Below are positions 10,680 to 19,134 of a DNA stretch of 64,000 nucleotides, in pieces. Source of the stretch: Petunia secreta (taxonomy: Eukaryota > Streptophyta > Magnoliopsida > Solanales > Solanaceae). Both the position numbers and the translations under genes were made by a program. Below the pieces are notes generated by a model, which did not search any database, was not told where the DNA came from, and worked only from the letters and a program-made list of their open reading frames with translations. The stretch is taken from positions 43,104,001 to 43,168,000 of the forward strand of contig JARKIP010000035.1 of the NCBI GenBank assembly GCA_029990175.1. Reading direction: 5' to 3'. Position 1 is the first letter of the stretch; every line of letters starts with the position of its first letter.

Positions 10680-12166
10680 ACTCCTTTTCCATCTTGGCCT
10701 TTTTGCTTCTCGTGTAATCTCCTTGACTTCTTCCATAACTTTGGTTAAGTATCCTTTGGCTGCTACCAAGTGTAGGATGTCTATCTCTGTACATTCCGAA
10801 TTCCATTGCTCAAGTTTAGTTTCCAACGCATCTATCTTTTCCTCTAGTTCTAATGTACGCTTCTTTTATACTTAGATCTCTTCTTTGTTTTCCTTATCCA
10901 TTTTGACAGCTTTCAACATGAACTCTCGGTATCGAATTTGAGCTTCCGCCTCATGATCTCTTATGTTATTCCCTCGACTTGGCTCTACTACCACATTTCC
11001 CTTTATACTAGAGCGTAACCAGCTTTTGTTGTTTTGTTCACATCCAGCGTTGTATCTATCAGGTGCTAGCGATGCTTCTTCCATGACTTGTCTTCCTAGC
11101 TAGGATTTTCTAATGCTCTTGACTCTCGAAACAACATCTCCAGTGTAATCAAACTGCTATTCTTTCATTTCCATTATCAACGGTATGATTTGCTTCCTCC
11201 CCGCTTGCCTCATCACTCTTAACAGTTGGTAGATGCCTTCTCAGAACTAATGATGAAATCCGATGAAGGAAACCAAGTGAACATCAACTGGATTGAGTCC
11301 TCTGTTATGTTTTCAAACAATCTTACCCTTTTTTTGTGCTGCTTGGTTTCTTGAGTTTTGAAACCCCATACCGTTCCCCAATTAAGTAGTTGTAACCAGC
11401 CGGCTTGGAAAACGCTTGCACACCTCTTGCTTTCCTCAAATATTCTTTAACCATGCTTGTAGTAGCAATTGCACTCTTGGAAAGTATTTTGCTCCTCATT
11501 TGCAACAACCCGAAGCCCGATAAATGTCTTTTACTATCATAGGAACTATGGTATAACGTTAGCCATTAATTCCTTTGAATACTGCATCGGCAACCATGAC
11601 AAGTCTTGAACATATGTCGTGACTTGAACTCTTGGGGAATACCATTATTCCTAAGAAACAAATGGCAAATGCAAGTGGTCTAGCTCCCTCCAATAACCAT
11701 AGGACTCAAACTCTTTATTATGGTTGTCGAACGCCTTCAAATACCCAAACCGAGTGCAGAAATAGGAAAAGGGTATCTTCTTTTGTTGTAAAAATTCCAC
11801 ATTCACACTCGCTACCATCCCTAACTTTTTACGAAACTCTTCACTCGTGGGGACGCTAGGTGCTAGTATGCGGCCCCCTTGCCAACGGTGTTTGTCCAAC
11901 CCCAAATGTGACACGAACCCTCCTATTTCTTCCAACAAAGGTGTTAATTCGACATCCCCAAACCTAAACATATTCAATTCTTCATCCCAAAACGAAACTG
12001 ATGCTTCAATTATCTCCCTACACTATTCTATTTCTAATAATGAAACCAGATGACCCAAGTGTTGACGTACTTCGGTTTGCTCTCCCAGTGACAAGTTACT
12101 CCACCAACTAGTTAACAAAGGAGGTGCGCCAAAAGTCATTCCAAAAGGATGAAACTTTTGACTCAT
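10680..12166 (-). pseudogene. Ogre second ORF1-like frame, PBS-proximal, broken
   Basis: Starts at an ATG at 12166. After a stop near 12030 it continues FRFGDVELTPLLEEIGGFV, which lines up with FHFNGFELAPMLEEFGGLV of the gag-proximal copy. The surrounding pattern (WW near the start, PFSYFCTRFGY against LEYLHSRFGDP) also matches, so the two are homologous but strongly diverged. Further pieces at 11508-11323 and 11084-10680 (charged, probably coiled coil) are in other frames between stops. It could be an ancient tandem duplication of ORF1 or the product of recombination between elements. Confidence 0.65.
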
Positions 12167-12793
12167 TGTGGCCTATACAAAAGAAGAAAAATAAAGGATT
12201 ACCCCCCCCCCTTTTGAGAATAATTGGGCAAATCAAAATGCATTTTCATTCTCGTCTCACTTTCTTTTCACTCTCTTTTCATCTTTTTTTTTTCCAATGC
12301 ACATAAGCATGTCCAAATGTCCCTTTGGGGTTGAAAACCTGTTTAGGTAATTTGGACAAGTTGAAGACTAGCCGGTTCACGGGGAGCCCTTCCTACGGCA
12401 TGATACATACTCATTACATTAAAAGAGTAGCGTAATTCTAGACACGATTCCCCAAGGCGGACCGCCAAGGAGTGGGATCACTTGGATTCGTTGGTTGTAC
12501 CACGGACCAACTATGTTCCAAAATGTCCCTCTTAAAAGGTGTTTTAGTGGTGAAGCGACCGTGGAATCCACGTAATCTCCGTGTGTGTTTAAAGTGTCGT
12601 TTCCCAGGAGTGAGGGAGTATGAGTGAAGAATGCAAAATGTCACATCAGGATTCAAATTCAATAAATAAATAAATAAATAAAGTAAAAAGATAAACAAAA
12701 AAGGAAACCAAGTTAGTACGATAATAATAATATGAATAACAAGATAATAGTCAAATGAATCCCAAAAGTAAAGATTCGTTGTGTTAGGACTTT
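12167..12793 (-). other. Ogre 5' untranslated leader
   Basis: Lies between the PBS and the first ORF1 copy. No coding sequence. It has a ten-base C run near 12202, T-runs near 12285, an AAAT microsatellite at 12660-12681 and an ATA/ATG-rich stretch near 12720-12740. Confidence 0.65.
12660..12681. repeat. (AAAT)n microsatellite
   Basis: Five consecutive AAAT/ATAA units in the Ogre leader. Confidence 0.9.
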
Positions 12794-12816
12794 GAGTACC
12801 CCCAGCGGAGTCGTCA
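12794..12816 (-). promoter_or_regulatory. Ogre primer-binding site (tRNA-Arg type)
   Basis: The minus strand reads TGACGACTCCGCTGGGGG. Ogre elements prime from tRNA-Arg with TGGCGACTC(C/T)GCTGGGGA-like sites; this one differs at a few positions. It is used to start minus-strand cDNA synthesis and marks the inner end of the 5' LTR. Confidence 0.75.
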
Positions 12817-15800
12817 TTCTATCATACTCGATTTTGGACTCAACTCGAGGCGAGTCGGGTCTCGGATTTGACTAGGTGAAATCGTTTGAGTTTAGATGTT
12901 GGAGTCGCCACCTAATATAGTTTCTAAGGTGTATTAGGTCACCAAAGTGTCTGAGGTCAAGTTTTATTGGTCATACTAGTCTATTCCAGAGATTCTATAG
13001 GGTAAGAAGTCCAAATGACTCGGGGAAGAAGGTGTTAGGCACTTCCCCGAGTCCCACGAAAGGTGGTTCCCGTCGGAGTCTATGTTTTGGGATAAAAATT
13101 GTGTATATTATCATAAATACTAACTTGGGAATTAATTTAGCATTTTAGTTCAAAATATTGTCTATGCAACTTTGAAACACATACGTACAAATAATTTTCA
13201 TAGACAGCCTATATTTAAGCCTAGTCGTATTTTAGGCCCTGCTAATATAATGCCTAATCGTAAACAAGTTTCAACATGCAAAGGGTGTTCAATTTCAGCT
13301 TATCTATGCAATTCTCACACTTTAAATAATTTTGCATAAATGGTCTACTTTGTAAATAAAATTCAGATTTATCAAAAAATCGAAAGGGGTCTTGTTTTAA
13401 AATCTGGCCATTTAGGGTCGGAGTGACTCGTCATTAATTGTCGAGCCCTAACCTTAATGGAACTTTTTGTGTTGGGGTCAGATTTTGAGAAATATATAGG
13501 CGAAGAGGCTGTTATTGAAAATGGGTGTCACGGAAGTACATCAATGCAAATAAAGGCTGTCGCATATAAAGTATAGATACGTATAGGTATAAAACATGCA
13601 AATCCATGATAGTTATACTTTTACAATATACTTTAAAGTGTATAAATGACCCCAAACATTTTATACACCCCTATGCACTATTAGATTAATGTATAGGAGC
13701 GTTAGAATAGTCAAAATCAGTTTTAGACACGTAAACGGCCCTTTTTTAAAACGATTTTGGTCCCAGACTGTTTATGTAAAAGAGGGGGCAGATTAATTTT
13801 CAGAAATAGTCCCATTTAGAAAGTTATAACACATACATCCCCTGTTTTATTCAAGATTTAAGATTGTAACGCGAATTAGTCATGCTTCTGATGCATCCTA
13901 GATGTAAGTCCTTTCAGTAAAGATGAGGTTTCAAACATACTGTTGAAAACAACCAGTTTTACATAGAAGAAAATAATCAAAATCATTTTTTTCAAGCATG
14001 AACATGATGCATTTGCACACAGGGAGAAAGCGGGTCAGAGAGTGGCTCCTGGATAGCCCATTTGTACAGCATTACTATTGTATACAAGCAGGACACTTAG
14101 AAAATATACGGATTGGGACAGTTCCTAAGGGGGAAAAAATAAGAAAAGGGGTAATGGCCAAAGGAAAATGCCTTGTTTTTCAAAGGCCAGAGGAATCTTC
14201 TCAACAGTCAAAGGTTTCTAATTTCAGAACCATCAGAACCAGCTTAGAGGGTCCAGATCTTGACCCTATTGAACCCTCAGGGTTTTCCTGTAAGCAATGT
14301 AGTATAGCATAGTCTATATAAGGCAAAACAAAGCGGTAAGCAAACAAAGTTAGAAGAGGAATGGGGAAAGGGAAGGCCTGGATCAAAAGAAAATCTGCCA
14401 GGAGCTTTATCAATCACGTGCAGTCAGTGCCTTTTGTTTTTGCAAGAACTAACATGATCCTATTGGATCCCTAGGTCAACAGGACATGAACTGACAGAAC
14501 CTGAACATGCATTACTCAAACAATAGCAGATCAACTAAACCAAACTTTGATAGTAAAGGAAAAAATTTCCAGGTACGAACAAATAGGAAATCATACACAT
14601 TAGGTAATCAGGAAGAGAACAGGGATACCTTTTGACAGTAAAAGAACAGACAAATAGTGTGAATGTTAATTGGAACTTGCAAGACTGAGTCAAACTAACC
14701 AAGCAGGGCAGTCAACTTCCAGAAAAAAAAAACTAGAGAAAGAGATATGTTAAAGCCGCAGAGAGAAAGTGTTCTGCAGCCTTAGTTTCTTCTCAGTATA
14801 AACTGTGTATTTTCTCTGTCTATGTTTGTCAATGTGTAGACTAGCACCAACTTAAACAGGTGAAAGGTCAGGCTTTCAATTTTAACGGGTAAAAGAGAAA
14901 TAAGGCCTAGAATATGTTTCCCATTGTTAGGAAAATCAGCCTTGTATCCTTTCCATATTTAGGTCAATCAAATCCCCACAGATTAAGGTAAAATAATTCT
15001 TAAACAAACTAGGATTCCCCGCCCCAAACCCAAGTAAAGTCCTGGTTCATAATAATCAAAATCAAAAGTCAATCCACCCTTTAACAGATTTCAATCACTT
15101 TTTAATTAGCACTGAGTCAATCAAATCCCAAAACTAACTTCAATCACAATTCAAACTAAACCAGTCTAGTTTCAAACAAGTAATCATACATTCAACCAAA
15201 GTAAAAGTCGCAATACACTGTTAAAGATGCAAACATTGTCGTGGGTATTAATCTATATTTTCAGGAGTAGTGACAAGGAATGATAGGCCGTGAAAGTGTT
15301 ACATTTAGTGACAAGAACAAGGTCTCATCTGGTGAACTATAAGCAAAATAATTGAAACCCCACAGTTCCTTACTCTAATCACTTAATTAATAATAATTAA
15401 ACAACGTTATACGTAGATAAAATCAAGCAGACAACATTATCGAGACAGTGAAACCAAAAATCGACGCTTTTATGCTAGTTGATCGACAAACGACCATGTT
15501 AAACATATCAAATAATAGGTAATTCTAGGCATAGGCAAAGACATAGGAAGAATAAAATTAGGGATTAGGATTTACCTATTTTCGAACCGGGTCGGGTCAA
15601 GTCGATCCGTCTCAAATTAGGGTTGTAAGGAGAAAATCTTACCCCTTTCTAAGTGACAATGCCATTCAATACAAAAGGAGCCCCACCGAAGGCGTTTTCC
15701 GGCAGTGGCGATTCACTTAACATAGGGTTAAGCTTTGCCATCGTCCAAACACCATCAAAAGTGTATGGGTTATGTAGCGGATGATGAGGGGAGTTGAATG

Positions 15801-16448
15801 GCACTATTTTCCCCAATTTTCACTGGCCAAATTGGCCGGAATAAGCCTCGACAGTGCTGTCTCCGAAGAGAGAGAAGAGAAAGTGTGAATCGGGGAGGTG
15901 AGAGAGGAAAATGAGGGTAGGGGGAAGGGCTTTAGGGTCGTTTAAGGAAAGGGTTGGAAGATTTGATCTCAGCCATCAATTATCACACGTGGATGGCTGA
16001 GATCAATCTACATAAGCGCTGATGTGTAAAAATAGGTGTGATGTGTAAAATGTGAGGTGTAAAACGTGAAGTGTAATTTTTATATAGATAGTGTATAAAT
16101 AATATATGTAAGGCATAAAATAGGTATAAAAATTGTATAAAATGGATATTAAACCCTAGAAAAATTACGGAATTAAATTAAAAATGTTAGAATGGCTAGG
16201 AAATACGTAAAATTATAATTTTGGATTTAAAACAATTTGGATAATTTTGTCAAAAACAGAGGTAATTGCAGAAATTGTAAAAATAGCTATGGTTTGAGAC
16301 GATGCTTTTGATAATGGCATCGATTTTCAGACTATTATGAGAAGATAATTTGAAAAGAATGGACGGGGCAAGAGTGGATACACAATCGTGTGTAAAATTC
16401 GAAAACTATTGATTTTAAAAATAGGAGGGACAAAATTGGGTGTCAACA
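12817..16448 (-). repeat. Ogre 5' LTR (~3.6 kb)
   Basis: The outer end reads TGTTGACACCCAATTTTG on the minus strand from 16448, a start characteristic of Tat/Ogre LTRs. The inner end is set by the PBS. It interrupts a gag frame exactly at 16448/16449. It contains the TTAGGCAC hairpin at 13017-13053 near its inner end. Candidate TATA-like sequences on the minus strand lie near 14313-14322 and 16080-16100, but I cannot choose between them. Open frames of ~100 codons inside (for example 13998-14312) show no known domain. The partner LTR is outside the window, so length and insertion age cannot be checked. Confidence 0.8.
13017..13053 (-). other. Perfect 12-bp hairpin in the Ogre LTR
   Basis: GACTCGGGGAAG and CTTCCCCGAGTC form a perfect 12-bp stem around a 13-nt loop containing GGTGTTAGGCA. 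It lies ~200 nt inside the LTR from the PBS, so it would be in the R/U5 part of the RNA. A role in polyadenylation or RNA dimerisation is possible but inferred. Confidence 0.7.
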
Positions 16449-16453
16449 CTCAT
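16449..16453. other. Right-hand copy of the Ogre target site (CTCAT)
   Basis: The five bases bordering the outer end of the LTR. Ty3/gypsy integration duplicates 5 bp, so CTCAT should recur at the left end of the Ogre outside the window. Confidence 0.5.
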
Positions 16454-17255
16454 TACCTCTTTCAATTCCACCCAAGTAATGTTCATTCGCTACCCAACTC
16501 TTCTTCCTGACGTCTTGACAGATTCCCACCAAGTGGAAGCATATGACTCAAATGAGGCAATGGCATAAGTGGCTTTCTTCTCCTCGAACATATCATTTGT
16601 GTCAAACACCCGCTCTAATTGAACCTTCCACTCTAGGAACTTTTTCGGATCACTAGTCCCTTTGAAGGGTGGGATAGTGATCTTCACACTATTTAGGTTG
16701 TTGTCACGACCTCCACGGTTTGGCTCCGGTTGGCACCCATAGTAGTCATCAACATCCTCATATTCTCGTCCCAAGTTCCTCCCAACATAAGCCCTTGGAG
16801 GTCCTCGACCTTGCCCATGACCTCCATCTATACCGGCCTCCATTCATTGCCCTCTTATTTTGATAGGGAGCATCAAAATCATCATCAAGTCTGAGACCCT
16901 CCCCTTCTTGAGCTTCATCAACTTGCTCAAGAGGCAGAACATTCCTACGGGGCCGCATGAGTGGAACTTCACCTTGGGGACTGCCCAACAATCTTTCTTG
17001 AGCAAGAGCTTCATCTCTCAACCGTTGTCGACGAGCTAGCTCCGCAAATTGATCCGGTTTCATGATTGAATCATCATTTGTGCCTTCCCCGGCATCTTTG
17101 TGGGCACTAGGGGTTCTTTCTCTTTCCATAACCTCCATTTTGAGATTTAGAGCCTTCACCTCGGCTAATAGATTAGCCAAGACATCGGTTGGAACCTCAA
17201 TGGTATTCTTTGCCTTCTCGTCCGCCATGTACCTACAAGCAATCAAAAACAACAA
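16454..17255 (-). pseudogene. Gag of the second gypsy element, interrupted by the Ogre
   Basis: Begins near the ATG of MADEKAKNTIEV (about 17226; the frame is open from 17255). The first ~130 residues are charged and probably coiled coil. The frame shifts near 16845. The gag domain follows: KITIPPFKGTSDPKKFLEW, LERVFDTNDMFEEKKATYA, ASTWWE. An in-frame TAG at 16490-16492 has replaced what looks like a Lys codon, and the same frame then reads RMNITWVELKEVM right up to the Ogre LTR. So gag was already, or later became, mutated and was split by the insertion. Confidence 0.85.
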
Positions 17256-18201
17256 AAGAGATTAGAGCAAAAGTCCTTACACACTCCCTCACTTTTGATT
17301 GTCGCTCGGGTTCATCAAGTTTTGGGTAGGTTCACTCTTGCTTGATTCTAAAAGTCTTCCTCGGAGTTGAACAACCTCCTCAACGACTAAACAATTCAAC
17401 AAGTTCCCAATGCTCATCGGGAAAAGTGGAGTTAACGGGACTCTATGGACGTTCGGCCTTTTAAGTGAGCACTTGAACCAAAAAAATTCTACGAGTCTTC
17501 TTGGAATTTATCAACCACCAACACGCACGAATATCCTAAGCGCTCAACGAATTAGTACTAATTGAGCAGGAGAATTACTCTCAAAGTACTAACCGGAAGT
17601 AACGGAAACAAACAAAATACGAAAACCTACGAAACAACTACCCGGATACTTCTTCCAGGAGTGGGCGGTCCGCCTCCAAAAGTTCAGATAGCAGAAAATT
17701 TTTGGGCGCTCCGCCTACTGTGTCTCACAGCACAGTCCAAATTCCATATTCTTGGTTTAGGCACCCAATTTTTCCAAGGGTTTCAAGGTGTTTACCCAAT
17801 TCAAAGGTTCCCCAATGTGTTTTCAACCACTACAATCAAACCCCAATAATTTATAATAACACCCAACCAGCATAAATCCAAATCAAGAAATTTTTGAACA
17901 AATTCTAGGGTTTTCAACTTTTTCAGATTTGATTCTCAAGATTTCGGTTCACAACTTTAAAACTCGTTTCGTAGATACCCAATCAACGGGAATATGATAC
18001 CAAACAACCTCCGATAAGAATCATCAAAGAAAACATCATATCCAAGAACAAATAGCTATTTTTTTGTGATTTTTTTTTTGTTTCTGAATTTTTTTCTTCT
18101 TTTTCAAATAAACAAGAAAAAGAACATGTAAAACCACAAGAAACAAAGATAAAAGGCACGAAGAGTAGGACGAGAGTACGTAGGAACGTAACCCTAGCCT
18201 T
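17256..18201 (-). other. Leader between PBS and gag of the second gypsy element
   Basis: No coding sequence supported; a 95-codon plus-strand frame at 17562-17849 has no recognisable domain. It contains two copies of the near-palindrome GGCG(G/C)TCCGCC (17664-17674 and 17705-17715), which recurs in the LTR. T-runs lie near 18060-18110. Confidence 0.6.
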
Positions 18202-18214
18202 GCTCTGGTACCAA
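18202..18214 (-). promoter_or_regulatory. Primer-binding site (initiator tRNA-Met)
   Basis: The minus strand reads TTGGTACCAGAGC followed by AAGGCTAGGG. The canonical site is TGGTATCAGAGC; one base differs. The array monomers have TTGGTATCAGAGCAAGG at the equivalent place. Confidence 0.85.
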
Positions 18215-18517
18215 CTGACGCAATCGAAACTACAAAAGCGATAAAGAGATAAAAATGAGACGAGACTCACACGATTGTTCAAGTAGCAACAAAGAACGAT
18301 ATTTCATTACACCCCAAACGAAGGTCAAGAATCACCAAAATGTACCTATCCTCAAGAATCACGAGGTTCTTGCAAATAGAATGATCGAAAAGGTTTGAAG
18401 TTCAATTTGGAATCGTCCAATTGAAATCAAGCCAAAATCAAGGGTTTCAATAGAGAGAATTCTCATATGTTTTGTGTATTCAAAGATAGATAAGTGAGTT
18501 CAAGACCTAATGAATAC

Positions 18518-18524
18518 ATTTATA
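18518..18524 (-). promoter_or_regulatory. LTR TATA box
   Basis: The minus strand reads GACTATAAATGTA, about 310 nt before the PBS. The corresponding TATA-like box in array monomers is ~365 nt before the PBS. Transcription of the element would start about 30 nt downstream. Confidence 0.6.
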
Positions 18525-18656
18525 GTCTTCTACAACTTTTAATGAAAGGTCTTAAATACCCCCCAAAGTGGGTTTAAACATTAAAGGCCACTTAGGGCTA
18601 AAGTAGGAATTACATGATAAAAACAACAAAATCCCATCATGTTGTCACAGGGGGTA

Positions 18657-18846
18657 GGCAGTCCGCCCATCCCCACTAGGCGGCCGCCTCCTGGGAGTTC
18701 CTGAGAGTCTTCAGTAGGTAGGTGGTCCGCCGAAAAATGTAGGCGGTCCGCCTGGTCAATTTCCAAAGAACTGTGTATTTTACACTTAGCCAATTTTTGG
18801 CCCTGTTTCAGGTAGGCGCTCCGCCCTCTTCAAGAGGTGCTCCGCC
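18657..18846. repeat. Cluster of GGCGGTCCGCC near-palindromes in the LTR
   Basis: Copies at 18657-18667, 18679-18688 (shortened), 18721-18731, 18742-18752, 18815-18825 and 18836-18846, with a degenerate one near 18906. Two more are in the leader (17664, 17705). Each is an 11-bp inverted repeat GGCGG-N-CCGCC or a one-base variant. Such a dense cluster of one GC-rich motif in AT-rich DNA suggests a protein-binding enhancer array or CpG methylation target. No known factor is assigned. Confidence 0.65.
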
Positions 18847-19134
18847 TCCTCCTGGGATATGTTGGAGTGCTTCAAAGTGAGCTTGGGGTGTCTCCCCTTG
18901 GAGCCTAAGCGGTCCTCCTTCCATGGTGCTCCAATGCATGATCTTCAATGTGGTTCCGGAGCTCTCATCTTCCACGTCCAAGTTTTTCCCTACCAAGTGA
19001 ATGTGAGCATCATGGATTGCTTTGGCTTGACTTCTAGTAAAGGGTCTTGGCTTGGTTTGCATTGCATCGATATCCCTGAACTCCCTCATTTGCTCTAAAC
19101 TAATAGACAAAACCAGACCTTGCACTCCTTGCAA
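18808..19134 (-). pseudogene. TRSQAK-motif reading frame in the LTR
   Basis: A 108-codon frame with RPFTRSQAKAIHDAHIHL near residue 35 and a W-S-T...EG...RL pattern downstream. The TRS(Q/R)AK signature is found near the C-terminus of Pol in many plant gypsy elements, where pol runs into the 3' LTR; in a 5' LTR it is an untranslated echo. The array monomers encode a clearly related frame (RPLTRSQAKLMHDVHIQL). Whether it was ever a separate protein is unknown. Confidence 0.55.

Larger units (their letters stand above)
1..16448 (-). mobile_element. Ogre/Tat-lineage Ty3/gypsy LTR retrotransposon, 5' LTR to 3' UTR, 3' LTR outside window
   Basis: Read on the minus strand, the order is LTR, tRNA-Arg-type PBS, two ORF1-like frames, gag, protease, G-patch, a probable intron, RT, RNase H, integrase, then a 3' UTR with tandem repeats. 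An extra ORF upstream of gag, an intron between protease and RT, a PBS of the GACTCCGCTGGGG type, a multi-kilobase LTR starting TGTTGACACCC and a size above 16 kb are together the known signature of Ogre within the Tat lineage. The coding part has several nonsense codons and frameshifts, so this copy is dead. The 3' LTR would lie left of position 1. It sits inside the gag of another gypsy element (16454-17255). Confidence 0.9.
16449..19134 (-). mobile_element. Second Ty3/gypsy element: 5' LTR, PBS, leader and start of gag
   Basis: On the minus strand: LTR (from at least 19134 to 18216), an initiator-tRNA-Met PBS (18214-18202), a ~0.95 kb leader, then gag (17255 to 16454), cut by the Ogre insertion at 16448. 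The rest of gag and pol should lie beyond the left edge of the window. Its LTR is related to the monomers of the array at 27363-64000. The gag type (FKGTSDPKKFLEW) and tRNA-Met PBS point to a chromovirus-like lineage rather than Tat; the exact clade is uncertain. Confidence 0.8.
18216..19134 (-). repeat. 5' LTR of the second gypsy element (right end unresolved)
   Basis: The inner end is ...GCGTCA, one base before the PBS. Between TATA (18524-18518) and PBS, the minus strand has GATCATTCTATTTGCAAGAA and TTCTTGAGGAT, nearly the same as the array's GGTCATTCAATTTGCAAGAA and TTCTTGAGGAT. Upstream is a TRSQAK-containing frame (19134-18808). The outer TG end is not evident: the C-rich region beyond 19140 may be more LTR or flanking DNA. 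Confidence 0.7.

Noticed and set aside
12438..12698. 86-codon minus-strand frame in the Ogre leader
   Set aside because: Low-complexity start over the AAAT microsatellite and no domain; treated as untranslated leader.
13998..14312. 104-codon plus-strand frame inside the Ogre LTR
   Set aside because: No domain, opposite to the element, and AT-rich chance frame.
17562..17849. 95-codon plus-strand frame
   Set aside because: Antisense to the leader of the gypsy element, no recognisable domain.
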